DNA of 64,000 nt from Pseudevernia furfuracea (Eukaryota > Ascomycota > Lecanoromycetes > Lecanorales > Parmeliaceae): contig JAIUPT010000014.1 in the NCBI GenBank assembly GCA_022315425.1, forward strand, positions 186,001 to 250,000. Direction: 5' to 3'. Numbering within the stretch: the stretch's first letter is position 1; each line of letters starts with the position of its first letter. The notes under the pieces are model-generated. The model saw only the letters and a list, made by a program, of their open reading frames with translations, was not told where the DNA came from and ran no database searches. Shown here piece by piece: positions 25,032 to 36,752 of the stretch. Made by a program: the position numbers and the translations under genes.

Positions 25032-26793
25032 CTACCACCCTTCCACGACCTTCGCTTTGACCCAAATCCCCTTCAACGGCTTCGCCGAAAACGCCCCCCC
25101 GGAAACAACCACGTTCTTCTCGTCCAACTCCCTCTCATCCCGCAGCACAAACTCAAACCTCCCCACCCACGCAGCCACCACGCACGCCATCTCTGACCTC
25201 GCGAATCCCGATCCGATGCAATTCCTCGGCCCATGCATAAACGACAAAAGTCCATACTTGCTGCTGGCACCTCCAGTGGCATCAGGCTTGCCTTCGGCCG
25301 TCATCCAACGTTCGGGTCTGAACCGATCGGCGTCCGGGCCCCACTGGTTCCGATCCCTGTTCGTGCCCGTGATCGCGACGATGATGCGCGTCTCCTTGGG
25401 GACGAAATGGCCCAGGATCGTGGTGTCGCAGGCGGCGGTCCGCGTGGTCATGGGGATGGGGGGCCAGTAGCGGAGGATCTCGTTGCAGAATGCGTTCAGG
25501 AGGGGCAGCTGGTCGATGTCCGCGCTGGCGATGTCGGCGTCGCCGCTGAGGGGACTCGGCAGGTGCGCGCGGACTTCGGCGCGGAGGCGGGCTTGCCAGT
25601 CGGGGTGCACGCACATCATGTAGACGGCCCAGGTGATGCCGACGGAGACCGTCTCGTGGCCGGCTGCGAGGAAGGTCATCATTTGGTCGACCATGCCATC
25701 TTCCGCGATCTCTTGGCTTTTGACCATGATGCTGAGGATGTCGATGTCTGTGAGCTCCTTCTTGGCTAACTTTTCCTGTTTGACGCGAATCACATCTCGA
25801 CAGGTCGCTTTGATTGTGTGGGCTGCGTGTTCCATGGCGAGGTTGCGTTTGATGGGGATAACGTTTACGATCCACCCTGGAATGACGCCCTTGAGTATGG
25901 CGAAAATCTGGAGTAGGCGGGTGGGTTCGAAGACGATACGATAGGTGCGGTTGAGGGGGGTTTCTGGATCTTTGATTGCTCCGAAGTCTTTTCCCAAGGC
26001 TGCGAGTGTAATGACATCTAAAGCGGCTCGCGATGCCCATTCTCCTATATCGAAGGTGGCAAGATCTTTATCCTTTGATTCGTCGCCCTTTATTAAATCT
26101 GTCATCTTATCTGTCGCTTCCTTTGCCTTTTCCCAAAAGACTGGATACAGGTCCTTGATGTGCTTGACTGCGAATGCCGGCATCAGAAGCTTCCTTTGAC
26201 GCTTATGTTCGTCTCCATCTGCCAAGACAAGACCAGGACCGAGAATCTGGCCGCCGATGTACGTAAGCTGTCGAGGCTTGATAAACTCGTAGTTTCTTGT
26301 GCAAATCTCGGCAAGCGCTTTTGGGGAAGTTGTCACAAGACGTTCGCTGTTGAAAATGCCCAGGTAGCGAAATACGCCGTCGTGGGGGATTGTTCGCAAC
26401 CTGGGAGATCTGTTAGCTGTCTTCACTATGTAGTTTTAAGGTTCCTAGGCCATACCATTCAGCGGCTGGTGCGCCATTGGCCTCGGAAAAGATTCGTGCT
26501 GCGTTTCCATTCCACCAACTTGCATTCTACGACCATCAGCGGTCCGTCCGTTGTTACCCTGGCATAATCTCACTTACTTCAGGCCCCGGCAGATGTCTCA
26601 ACGGCGAGAAGTATTTAGGATACAGTACGACTTTCCAGAAAGCCCATGTGATAAAGCACAATGTCCAAATTTGGAATAACGTTCCAATGAAGCTTGGTCG
26701 AGAGAAAAGCAGCACGTCTGGTGTGTAAAAGACCAAAGCGTAGGATGCCAGTGCCGCGAAAGCAGTGACAGGTCTCACTGGTACGTCTGACAT
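25032..26793 (-). CDS. Cytochrome P450 monooxygenase
   Basis: Predicted 551-residue membrane-anchored heme monooxygenase. Three exons are separated by introns at 26527-26577 and 26401-26455; the 71-nt middle exon supplies the NASWWNGNAARIF region, and the second junction rebuilds EWLRTIPHDG. The N-terminus has hydrophobic stretches (residues about 9-60) and the proline-rich HLPGPE hinge. Further motifs are I-helix AGHET, ExxR as EILR, FRPERW and the heme loop FMHGPRNCIG with Cys490. The WWNG and IPHDG features are typical of fungal P450s near secondary-metabolite genes. It is the nearest gene to the synthase start, transcribed in the same direction, and divergent from the membrane protein at 27716. 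It is likely to oxidise the released polyketide-amino acid product; the position of attack cannot be told. Confidence 0.95.
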
Positions 26794-27715
26794 TGTTGCG
26801 AAGGCTTGTTGTGATCAAAAGCCTCGAGAAGAACTTGTTCAGATGAAGAGCGAGAACTCCCAATTGACGTGGAAAAATAAGGTATAACCAAGACTCGGAG
26901 CCAGGTGAGATAGGCCTGATTCTCTTATTCTTCTCGGTAGATAGGCAAACAGCGCGACAAGTACAAATGGACATGGACTCAACGGACCTGGCAAGAGTTG
27001 CGCGTCCGCGACTCGGCATGAGTGTCTTTGCTGTGCCAACTCAGCAACGACGGCAGGACCCCTACGTGAAACCATGTTGAAGCAGTAACTCGACGTTACA
27101 GGGCTTGCAACCAAGATTTCAGGTACTGCTCAACAAGTCTGTCACGAATGACAATCTACTAGCGCAGTCTCGCTTGTCACGCTTAGCGGCGTAGACGCAG
27201 CGCCTCGCTTATCTTGCGTGACAGCTAAGTTTCTTACTGGAACTCCAACTCGTTGGTCATACATCACAGCAGCCGAAACGTGGGATTCCGAAGACATCCC
27301 GTCTGGGGCTGGTATTTGGCCCCAAGGATCAAAGCTTGTCACGAGCAAGCATTGGTCTCACAGATCCTGCCGAAAAGGATTGATTTGCCTCATTTTGGCT
27401 CGCCTCCTCCTTATGTATGCACTTCGCATAAAATTCGGTCTCAAGATACAAATCGATACCGCGGCTGAAATGACTTTGGCGGTGGCTGTGGGTTGCGATA
27501 ATCCGTTCTGGAAGTATCGAGAATGCTTCGCAAGGTGCCTCAAATATACATTTCAGTCTTGGCTCACCTTCTTCGTCTTACTCATATACCTCTCTTGCAG
27601 TACTGCTCTTGACCTTTATCTCCGTTAGCCATAATTCTTCTAACCTTCACCTCAACATCGTAACCATAGCTTTAGTCCGTTCAAACAACAGATTCTCATA
27701 ACAACATCCTCAAAG
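26794..27715. promoter_or_regulatory. Bidirectional promoter between P450 and membrane protein genes
   Basis: A 0.9-kb divergent intergenic region with no supported gene; a 136-codon plus-strand frame (27218-27628) has no recognisable motif and reads as chance. It probably drives both cluster genes. Confidence 0.5.
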
Positions 27716-28724
27716 ATGACCATCACATACCGCGATGGCGTCGCCATTCTTCAAGTGGTGGCTTTTATACCAATCCTCGCCTTCGGTATCATGCTGGCAA
27801 TGCGTCACGGATTTGCTAAAAGCTCTGGCTGGGTCCTTCTCATCACCTTTTCTATCTGCCGCCTGCTAGGTGCGATTTTCCAGCTTATAGCGATATCACA
27901 TCCGTCAACGGGTGTCTATACGGCCTCTATCGTCTGCATCTCGATCGGTCTATCGCCATTGACTCTTATTTGTTTGGGACTGCTTACTAGAGTGTATGCC
28001 TTGCTCTCTTGAACAAAGCTGAATGAGATCTAACGTGCAAAACAGAAACAACTTCATTCCACGCCCGATACCCCGGCTCGTTTTCCAAGGCATAAGCATC
28101 TTCAGTCTTGCTGGGATGAGTCTTGGTGTCTATGGTGGAATCAAAGCCAGCGAATCCAAAGACCCTTTCGTTCTGAATCCAGAGAGCAAAACCGCAGTTG
28201 CACTCTTCACGACCGTCTTCGTCGTTGTCCTCATCGTCTTTACTCTGCTCTTGGTTCAAATCGTATATGTGGAACCCGGAGAACGACGACTTCTCTACGC
28301 TGTTGCTGTGGCAACACCACTCATCGCTGTCCGACTCACTTACGGCCTCATCGTCGATTTTGCCAAAAACAAGCACTTCAGCTATTTTTACGGAAGCGTC
28401 ACGCTGTACCTCTGCATGGCCGTCGCTCCCGAAATTCTTGCATGTACAACCTACATCATTACCGGTCTCACTCTCCGAAGATTGCCCAAGAACGACGCTT
28501 GCAAACATGTGCCTCTCGACGACATGCCAGCCCAATATAGCCCTACCAGTACCACAGGAATCTGGCCAGGAGTTGCTATGACAAACCGAGACCGGTTCGA
28601 GCAAACAAATGCTCGCTCAACAAGGCTGCAGTCGGAGTCACAACCTCCAAAGAAGAAGGGAGGAGGACCAATTTCGACGCTTTACTACATGGGAAAGGAC
28701 GCTTATCAGTCGAGGAGAGGCTGA
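27716..28724 (+). CDS. Seven-helix integral membrane protein, DUF7702-like
   Basis: Predicted 318-residue protein in two exons, with an intron at 27994-28045 that has a CTAAC branch site. Removing it joins GLLTRV to NNFIPRPIP. Seven hydrophobic segments are visible, in order near residues 9-29, 37-59, 66-91, 104-124, 141-166, 173-193 and 203-228. A hydrophilic tail of about 85 residues, with basic KKKGGG, follows. The layout and the N-terminal YRDGVAILQV resemble fungal DUF7702 membrane proteins, whose function is unknown. It sits inside the cluster and shares a divergent promoter with the P450. A role in transport, sensing or as a membrane-bound tailoring protein (terpene cyclase-like and pericyclase-like membrane proteins exist in fungal clusters) is speculation. 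Confidence 0.85.
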
Positions 28725-29624
28725 GGCGCTTAGCTCTCATGGTGACGGATGTGTCGAATATGACGAGAGCTGTACAGCGTTATAGACCGCGTTTCCTTTG
28801 TTCTGACTGGAATTAAACAAAATGAAATTTGTTTTGGCTGGCACAAGGAATAGTGGGGGAGGGATAAAATGGCCACCCTCGAGGTGTGGAGCCGCACGCT
28901 TACTCCTTAGCGGTTATGTAATTTATACATATGAGCAAATGTACCACTTTTCTTACAACCAACCAAGACGGGCTTATCGTTGCGAATCACTCATTGATCA
29001 TTTCGCATTGAACACTGCGACTTTTCTGATGCGAAACTCTTGATGTCTGTGATGAAATTTGCGCCGCACTTTGGTACTGGTATGCTGCCGTCCTCAGAAT
29101 AGAAAGGATCTTATTGGTCTGGCTGCGGTTGTTGGGGCTGGGCTGATGACTTGGGTCCGAGCGTTCCTCTTGCTCTCCACGCAAATGCTACTGTTCCAAG
29201 ACATACCGGCTTCACCGCCGATTCTGCAATTACTGTTAGTTCAATGACACAGGGTCATGCAATGTGTGATCGTCCATAATTCCGTGAGAACATAGTTTCA
29301 GAGATCTCAGCCTCGCAGGAACGGGGCTTGCCGCAGTCATGCAGCGCAGGTCAGCTTGCACCAACATGCGAAGGAGGGGCGGTCTCCAATCCAACTGACT
29401 GCAGCTATGTGACAATGGCAAGACCCTCGACGGAATAACATTCTGCAGCATTAGTCTAGGATGTCTGGTCTTTTGTTCCTCCACCCAATAAGGCACGGTT
29501 GACCCATGCTAGATTTCTTCATTCATAATGCAACAAGCGCTCCATCTCACAGACTGCATTACCACCACTACTCACATATCTAAAGCCCAGAGGCTTCATC
29601 ACTCACCTCTTCATTTTAATCATA
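28725..29624. promoter_or_regulatory. Promoter region of the trans-enoyl reductase gene
   Basis: 0.9 kb without a supported gene. It holds the 3' end of the membrane protein gene and the upstream region of the trans-ER. Short CGG/CCG-containing stretches (about 29208-29222, CGG-N5-CCG) may be regulator half-sites. Confidence 0.4.
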
Positions 29625-30758
29625 ATGGCCAGACAGGACAACCTCCCATCCACCCAGACAGCAGTCGTCGCTGGCCCCACTGGTGAATTCGTCATCTCCC
29701 ACGATGTCCCCGTCGTCGAACTCGAACCCGATTCCGTCATCATCAAGACGGCGGCGGTGGCCCTCAATCCCGCGGACACCAAAATGGTCGGTGACTTTGT
29801 CGTTCCAGGTGCCATTTTTGGCTTTGACTGCGCAGGAACAATTGTTGCTGTCGGTTCTGCCGTCAAGAAAGACCTAGTCATCGGTGATCGCGTATGTGGA
29901 AGCGCAGACGGTATGAGCCGTCTGCGACCGCTGGGCGGAGGATTTGCACAATACGCTTCGTTGCCTGGTGATATGGCCCTGAAGATTCCGGACAATGTTA
30001 CCTCTGAGGCTGCTGCCGCCTACGGAACTGCGCTTGCGTCTGCGGGCATGGCGCTGTTCTATTCTCTGAAGATCCCAGCCAAGTTACTTGAAGAGCCAGC
30101 GAAGGTCCCTTTCCCCGTTCTGGTTTATGGAGGTAGTACATCTACCGGAACCATGGCTATCCAGCTTCTCAAGGCGTGTGTATCCCCTCTTTCCACCAAA
30201 TATCAGCGTACAGACATACTAACGCATGGCAGGTGCGGTCTCAAACCCATCACGACTTGTTCTCCCAAGAACTTCGCCTTTGTCAAATCCTTCGGTGCCG
30301 AAGAAGCCTTTGACTACAACTCCCCAACCTGTGCTCAGGACATCAAAGCCTACTGCAAAAACCAGCTCGCCCACGCCCTCGACTGTATCACGCAGCAACA
30401 AACCATGAAAATCTGCTACTCCGCCATCGGCCGCGTAGGCGGACGTTACACGGCTCTGGACCCATACCCCGAGAACCAAGCTACCCGCAAGATTGTGAAG
30501 CCAGACTGGATCTTGGCCACCAGGATTACGGGCAAGGGCTGCACTTGGCCCGAACCATATGGCAGTGCGCCGGACCCAGAGCTACGCGAGTTTGCACATC
30601 CGTTCTTCGGGGTTATGCAGAAGCTGCTTGATGAGGGGAAGATCCGCCCGCATCCTGCGAGGCCGAGTAAGGGCGGGTTTGAGGCGCTTATTGAGGGAGT
30701 GGGAACTATCAGGCGTGGCGAAATCAGTGGTGAAAAGCTTGTCTATCGTCTTTTTTGA
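29625..30758 (+). CDS. Trans-acting enoyl reductase (LovC type, MDR superfamily)
   Basis: Predicted 358-residue NADPH-dependent reductase of the medium-chain dehydrogenase/reductase family. A 57-nt intron at 30176-30232 (donor GTGTGT, branch ACTAACG) is in frame and free of stops; removing it gives LLKACGLKPITTCSP, as in the family. Visible features are ALNPADTKM near residue 47, FGFDCAGTIVAVG near 66, a nucleotide-binding loop VYGGSTSTGTMAIQLL near 166 and the C-terminal half with GKGCTWPEP. No zinc-ligand set is evident, which fits enoyl reductases rather than alcohol dehydrogenases. Such proteins act in trans on highly reducing PKS-NRPS enzymes whose own ER is dead, reducing chosen double bonds in the growing chain. 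The synthase at 10746-23164 is the obvious partner. Confidence 0.94.
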   Translation: MARQDNLPSTQTAVVAGPTGEFVISHDVPVVELEPDSVIIKTAAVALNPADTKMVGDFVVPGAIFGFDCAGTIVAVGSAVKKDLVIGDRVCGSADGMSRLRPLGGGFAQYASLPGDMALKIPDNVTSEAAAAYGTALASAGMALFYSLKIPAKLLEEPAKVPFPVLVYGGSTSTGTMAIQLLKACVSPLSTKYQRTDILTHGRCGLKPITTCSPKNFAFVKSFGAEEAFDYNSPTCAQDIKAYCKNQLAHALDCITQQQTMKICYSAIGRVGGRYTALDPYPENQATRKIVKPDWILATRITGKGCTWPEPYGSAPDPELREFAHPFFGVMQKLLDEGKIRPHPARPSKGGFEALIEGVGTIRRGEISGEKLVYRLF

Positions 30759-33136
30759 GCATACCCGGCGATTTCGGTGTTTTTGTCATTTACAACAGTA
30801 AGGGGTTGCTTGAGCGAAAGAAAAAGGGTGCACTTAGTGTATGATAGGCTATGCGTAGAGGTTGTTTACAATGCGAGAATGAAGCAGGTTCAGAGCATAA
30901 GAGTCATCATTTTCCAGCTCAGAAACGTTGTTGGCGCTTGCCAGTAGAAACTGCACGCCGAGTTGATTGAAACAACGAGATCTCTCGTGGTGTCTGCTCA
31001 GGACGATCCCGCGACTTTTCTCACTCTGGAAAATTGCACATCTCAATTCGCAGTTCTCTCATTCAATCTTTGTTTCCTCCCTTATCAAGACCTGCCTTGA
31101 AGATGCAGAGTCGAAGTCCATCACAAGACACGCGAAAAAAAAGTCTCGCATCTCCACGCTTCGCATCCCAACACGCCCTCAGGCCAACCGGTTTCCGCTT
31201 TCACAAAGATCAAAGACCTCATAGCAATCCTAGACAGTCGTATCCAAGGCAGAATCCAGAACCCCAACACGTCTCAGCCCTAGGTAGTCATCCACATGTG
31301 GCATTTGCAGATCCTACGGGAAGCCTAGGACCGACCGACGTCAGGTTGGTGTGGCAGATAAAACGGTCGCACCTTGCTGCAGCAAGCCATAACCGTAGAC
31401 AAAGCCAAGGGGCCAGACGCAAGGAGCCGGAAGCTCGAGATTATCATCCATGACCGATGATCACAAAATTGCATTCTTCTTCTTCTCCTCCTCCTCCTCC
31501 TCCTCCTCCTTCTCCGCGCATATGGGGAATCCTATTTCGGAATGCGTCATGCACTACGATCTCACGCTGACATAAGATTTAAATCTCAATCTCGCTTGAC
31601 GGTAAGCGACAACTCTATAAATCGGTATCGTGCGGAGGCGCAGCTCATGACTGCATGCATGACATGTGACATGAGATGACAGGATCGCGTTCGGCCCCAG
31701 CCCGCAGAAAGATCGCGCATGCCAGAAGGTAAGCCAGTCCGTATTAGTAGTTTTAGGTTCGCATGACAAGACATGGAAGCGTGAGATCTGCGGCCCGTTC
31801 ACTCTACTGCAAGGTACCCGAGGCTTACGTTGAGTCCGTGGTCCTATGGAGTTGTCTTAAAGTTTCTCTACTCTCAGCCTCCTTGGTGACCTCGATTTAG
31901 ATGTCAGCCTGCAGACTGTACTCGACATCGTCCTGAGGCAAGGATCTCGGCGTTGTATGTCTGGGTTGTTTTACCTTTCACGTGCATGTGCAGATCGTGG
32001 GAGAGAATGGTTGCTTACATGTGGTCAATCAAGGTGCATGACAGGGTAAAGACATATGGTACCTATATCCGGGCCATTGGGTCATTGGCTTGCTTGGCTC
32101 CAGGTGCAATGCCGAGATGCATGACATGAGAGAATATCACTCTCGATGGGACGTATGGGACATGCACGTCTTACTAGTAAGACACAACATGCTTCCCGAT
32201 TTTTCTTCTCCCCATTCTGGTAACTGAGAGAGTAACATCCATATGCTATACCAGCATGCATGACAGGGACGAGTATGCCTCATGAAAGGCACTAACATCA
32301 ATGTCTTACTGCAACCTTCCCCCAACAACCCCCACTGACCAACCCGCCGTCCGATCTCCGTTCGGAGCATTTGCTTTGTCCACGTGCCATATCCACGTAG
32401 TGACAATGTCCCTCGCACGTAGGAATACATGACCCGAGCGGAGGTTTTAGTGAGATGAAACAATGATCAAACCTTCGAATTGGGCTTTCTTCCTAGAAGA
32501 GAAGCTGAAAAGCTGTACATCATCACCATCCATACCAACGGGTATGACAGGGGCGAGTACCCCTTATGAGCCAAGCGGTGTGATTGATTTGATTGAATTG
32601 GATACCTTAGCGAAGCAAGATGAACTTGGCCCCCGCTATGCTCACTCGTGCCGTATCAAAGCTTAGGATGGAGGGAGAAGAGGAGGCGGTGAGACGGCGA
32701 GCACCGCCCTTCATCATGAGCACTCTGTTGTTGCTTTTCGTCTGCCAAACCAACGTGACGATGACACGGGCGAGAATCCCGTGAAAACAGGAAGGGCCAT
32801 GAGCCTGACTGTGAACGATGTCTCGCCAATGTGAAACAGTAAAGTCTTGAGTTGCAACTTCCTTGGCCAATTAGCCTGAATACGAAGGCCGTGAGCAGAG
32901 ATTGATGAGGCCCGGCCAGAAGGAAAAAACAACTGTGTCGCGCGCACAAGTAGTCGTCCCCAACGTTCAAAGCTTTCCTCACATCTCGAGTCCCACCTTG
33001 TAGAGACCAATCCAAACCCTCAACAACTTCCAAGTCTTTTCTTCAAAACCGTCAACCCAAATCCCTCATACCAGAGCGAACAACCAAACCACTCACTCAC
33101 TCACTCACTCACTCACCCACCATCACCGCCTGAAAA
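30759..33136. other. Long intergenic region between trans-ER and hydrolase genes
   Basis: 2.4 kb without a supported gene. A short ATG frame (about 31103-31453, Arg/Ser/Pro-rich) has no recognisable motif. The region contains a (TTC)n-(TCC)n microsatellite at about 31475-31515, several CATGACA-type words (31.6-32.3 kb) and three imperfect hairpin repeats (listed separately). Short CACT repeats (about 33090-33115) lie just before the hydrolase ATG. Confidence 0.5.
32261..32784. repeat. Three imperfect copies of a 25-bp hairpin-like repeat
   Basis: The copies lie at 32261-32285, 32545-32569 and 32762-32784. They share TGACA-G-GGxCGAG with a GA-rich loop and a closing CC(C/T)xxTGA. Copies 1 and 2 agree at 21 of 25 positions. 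Copy 3 forms CACGGG-N7-CCCGTG, and copy 2 forms GGGG-N6-CCCC, so the stem changes while pairing is kept. They lie 350-880 bp upstream of the hydrolase ATG. Confidence 0.5.
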
Positions 33137-33877
33137 ATGCCCCCCTCACGCCCCTCCATCCTCTGCCTCCACGGCTCCGGCACCTCCGGCGCCATTTTCT
33201 CCGCCCAAACGCGCCTCCTCCGCTCCGCCCTCCGTCCCCACTTCGACCTCGTCTTCGTGGACGCCCCGATCCCCTGCGCCCCCGGCCCCGGCGTCCTCCC
33301 CTTCTTCAGCGACTCGGGCCCGTACTACAAATGGTTCAGCGGCAACCCCATCGGCACCGGGGCGCAGACGGCGGCGGAAACCCGCGCCGTCACCTCCGCC
33401 ATCGAGCGCGGGCTGGCGCGGCACGGGAGGCGCGCGCAGGATGTGGACGGCGTGCTGGGGTTCTCGCAGGGGACGATGGCGGCGTCGCTGCTGCTGTGGT
33501 TGGCCCGGGGGGGGGACGCGCGGTGGGCCGGGCTGAGGTTCGGCGTCATGCTTTGCGGTGGGTGCCGGGCGGACGTCGTGGGGATGATTGGGGGGCAGAA
33601 GTTGGAGGTGCCGACGGTGCATTTGCATGGGTTGGAGGATCCGTATCTGCGGAGTAGTCGCTTGCTGGTGGAGTGTTTTCGCGAGGACAGTGTGGTGGTG
33701 ATGGAGTTTGCGGGCGGGCATCATTGTCCGACGGGTGAGAGGGATGTGGAGAAATTGGCGAGTTTGGTGCTGGAGGCGAGTGAAGGAAGGCCGAGGAGGT
33801 GGATGGGGAGGGGCGTCGTGCCGGAGGTTTTTGGTGAGGTTGGGGAGAATAATTTGAGGAGCCCGATTCAGGTTTAA
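33137..33877 (+). CDS. Serine hydrolase, FSH (family of serine hydrolases) type
   Basis: Predicted 246-residue alpha/beta hydrolase in a single exon with an unusually GC-rich reading frame. The N-terminus has CLHGSGTSG (oxyanion-hole region), then VDAPIPC and a GFSQG nucleophile elbow with Ser110. VPTVHLHGLEDPY supplies the likely acidic residue, and GGHHCP holds the catalytic His at about 195-196. FSH-type hydrolases in fungal polyketide clusters, such as LovG and the Fus5-like enzymes, release products or clean up stalled chains on the megasynthase. The same is likely here, since the synthase has its own reductive release domain. It is the only intronless tailoring gene of clear function apart from the ATP-grasp gene. 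Confidence 0.92.
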   Translation: MPPSRPSILCLHGSGTSGAIFSAQTRLLRSALRPHFDLVFVDAPIPCAPGPGVLPFFSDSGPYYKWFSGNPIGTGAQTAAETRAVTSAIERGLARHGRRAQDVDGVLGFSQGTMAASLLLWLARGGDARWAGLRFGVMLCGGCRADVVGMIGGQKLEVPTVHLHGLEDPYLRSSRLLVECFREDSVVVMEFAGGHHCPTGERDVEKLASLVLEASEGRPRRWMGRGVVPEVFGEVGENNLRSPIQV

Positions 33878-34367
33878 AAAGGTGCTGGGTTTGGGCGTTG
33901 GTGCGGTTTGAAGTTATTGAAGCGAAAGGTTTTTGGCGTGAGTGAAATGCCTTGATGGCTTTGGTTGGATATAGATATGTCAGAAAGCCTATACTTGTGT
34001 GTCTATTTCAAGATCTTCTACCAACCGTGACCAGTGCTCGATGAAAGCTGCTGCAAAATGAAATGCCACCAATGAAAGCCAGGTGAGGACGGCATAGTTC
34101 AAGTATTAATTTTGCTGCGATTACAGTAAATCACACTGGAAAAGATGAAATAATATCACCTACAAGGAATGATTGCTCCTTCGATGGACTCCTTTTCACC
34201 TATCTTTTACCGGAATTTTGATTGATACAAACGCTGTCGCCAAATCCGCAGCCACAAAATCTGCCACAGCGCAACGCGATGTCCAGTTGTACAAATACAA
34301 ATTCAGGGCATAGGCCTTTTTCTAATGGCTGATATTTAACTTAACACTGTGCTATGCCATTGTCCGC
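33878..34367. other. Convergent intergenic region between hydrolase and SDR
   Basis: 490 bp between the 3' ends of two convergent genes; no gene or obvious repeat. AT-rich; both polyadenylation regions must lie here. Confidence 0.5.
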
Positions 34368-35476
34368 TCAACTCAAATGACTCGTGAGCGACATACCCGC
34401 ATCAATCAGCAATCCAGTACCGTTGATGTAACTTGACGCAGGACTACATAAAAAAATTATCATGCCTGCAACCTCCTCCGGCAATGCCATCCTACCAACA
34501 GGTCCTAGCATTTGCTTGACTCCCTCTGGGTTTGAACTCTTGTTCAACGCGTGCTGCATCATGGGTGTCGAGACGAAAGACGGGCAGACAGCATTGACGC
34601 GGATGCCCTCGGCTCTGCAATCGAAAGCTAGATCATGCCGATGGTGGTTAGACCAATCAATGCACCAGAGAAGAACAAACGACCTAGGAAAGAAGTGATT
34701 TCTTACCAGCTGCCTTTGTCATTCCCAACACTGCGAATTTAGAACTGATGTATGGCAGGCTTTTAGGTCCCGCGATGTACGAGTTGACGGATCCCAGGTT
34801 GACAATGCAGCCTCGACCTAGATCTCGCTCTCCATTGCGACTTTGGTACTTAACGCTTTCTTGCGCGAGCATGGCTTTCGATACAGCGCGCATGCAGAGC
34901 ATAGTGCCCTTCGTGTTGATGGCGGCAATCTTATCAAACTCCTCCACAGAGGCATCGTAGATACGGTCTCGCACGTCCATCGCAATCTATTATCCAGGCT
35001 ATTAGTCTTGGAACTCACTAGCATCTAGCAGGGTCCTCAATAACTCTGCAAGGCATCCTGGAATGGTTGCATTTGCTTACTTACGCCGGCGCTATTAACA
35101 TTGTAATCTATCCTTCCAAATTCCATCATAGTCTTGTCGACCATCCCTTGGACGCTTGATGGATCCGTCACATCTACTGCGACGGCAATAGCGCGATAAC
35201 TGGGGTTTTGGGCATAGCATTTGCTCTCCTCGGCTGCTGCTCGAGCTCCTTGCTCATTGCGGTCCGCAAATACTATGCCAGCAACACCAGTCTCTGCCAT
35301 GGAAAAGCCAGTCTCTTTGCCGATCCCTGAGGCTCCCTATAACGAGTGAGAAAGAATCAAATTAGCCGGCAACTCCAAAGGCTAAGACAAGTTATCAGAT
35401 CTCAAGTTGGAACGAATCAATTTACCCCAGTGATCAATGCGAATCCTGTAACGCTGTATGCCGTTGGTGCCGTCAT
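34368..35476 (-). CDS. Short-chain dehydrogenase/reductase (classical SDR)
   Basis: Predicted 280-residue NAD(P)-dependent oxidoreductase. Four exons are separated by introns at 35337-35425, 34987-35084 and 34628-34706. The first exon codes only 17 residues and ends inside the dinucleotide-binding loop; splicing gives ITGGASGIG. Other family marks are DRNEQ after beta-2, VDVTDPSSV, NSAG (a variant of NNAG), GSVNS (catalytic Ser) and PYISSKF, the catalytic YxxxK. A C-terminal LLIDAGMS block closes the protein. It is convergent with the FSH hydrolase and lies within the cluster, so a tailoring role, interconverting an alcohol and a ketone on the product, is likely. The substrate cannot be told from sequence. 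Confidence 0.94.
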
Positions 35477-36752
35477 ATTCCCTGTATATTTTTTCCACAT
35501 CATGAGATTGTTGTTGCTCGAAAAAAAAAAGATTCACGAGCTGAAAGCTATAAAAAAGCGAGAGCAGTGTCAGTCTCTTCACCGCCATATGTACAGCCTT
35601 GATTTCAGCTCTTCGAAATAAACAATTTACCGATGAAGCTTTGAATTTGTTGGGCCCCTTATACGCATAGAAGCGTCATGAAGGATGAAATGAAACGGTC
35701 CCATGGAGCATCACAACGTGGGATCTGACTGAACCTGCTTACGCATGATGGTTCTTACACAGATCAGACCGCACGCCTAAATCCTGTAATCTGACTCTGC
35801 TTTGGACCAATTGTTCGCACAACATTCCTCTTCTAACTCAGATTGCGCATAAGCCTCAGCCAGGCACAGTCATTTAGCCAGTCTCTATCCGGGCCAATGA
35901 CCTCGTCCGTTGAAGTCATTACGGCAACCCGTGTCATCCATCGAGGTCACTTCGGCGAATGAACCCGATGGAAGACAAGTTGGTGAAATTGAAAATGTCT
36001 CACAAACAGCGCGAGGATGATGTGCCAGCAGGGGAGAGAAAATACGAATAAGTCTCTAGACCCTGAGGCTTGAGGCCACAGTAATCTACAGAGGGCACTA
36101 GATTTTAGTGCGGGGCTAGGGTTACCTTAGACAATCCTGTCTTACACGCGTCGCTCTCGTGTTACTATCCAGCTCTCTTCTAAATCAATGTATCTCACTG
36201 CTACTGAAGGGATTCAGTGACTAAATTTTTGAATAAGTTACGCATGGTAAACAATACCCTTCACGTCAAGTGACGGAAGACGTGTCAATTTTGTTGCTGA
36301 CTAGGCCAAAAAAAAGAAGTCAACGTAAAAAGATATACCCCGTCTATTCTCTGAAACACTGAGCACTCTGAGACGCCTAAACCAACATCTTTATGCAGAA
36401 TTCTAACAATGGACAGACACCGACTAACAGGTGGAAGTGGAGAAGTGGCTTAGATAGCCTGGTGTCAGAACAACACCCCTAAGACATAAGGCCACCAAGG
36501 CTACGAGGCTACGCGAAACCAACATCAAAAGTGCCCCCAAGCTGAGCCTTAGATGCACGTTATGGGAAATTTTTATCACATCATTTCTTCAAACAGGTTT
36601 CATACACCTTTGCCTCTCCTTCCTCCGGGCGGTGTGGGTCAAAGAGGGAGTCGTATTGGCTCACATAATATGCTTGCTCGCCCATCTATGTGCTGGTGGG
36701 GCCCATCACACTCACCCTCTATGAATCAATCACTCCAAATGCACAATGCAGA
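35477..36752. other. Intergenic region between SDR and unknown protein genes
   Basis: 1.3 kb between divergent genes and thus a shared promoter region. No supported coding frame was found. It is relatively AT-rich around 36200-36420. Confidence 0.45.

Noticed and set aside
27218..27628. 136-codon plus-strand frame in the divergent promoter
   Set aside because: No motif, and it occupies the region needed as promoter for both neighbouring genes.
31103..31453. Short Arg/Ser/Pro-rich frame after the trans-ER gene
   Set aside because: No recognisable domain, low-complexity composition and no splice or homology support.
32656..33033. 125-codon minus-strand frame before the hydrolase
   Set aside because: Cysteine-, serine- and histidine-rich chance-like composition; overlaps the hairpin-repeat region; no motif.
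10746..33877. Assignment as a cytochalasan-type cluster
   Set aside because: The PKS-NRPS with trans-ER and an apparently active R domain would fit, but I see no lipocalin-like Diels-Alderase, no large alpha/beta hydrolase and no Baeyer-Villiger oxidase, so no product class is claimed.
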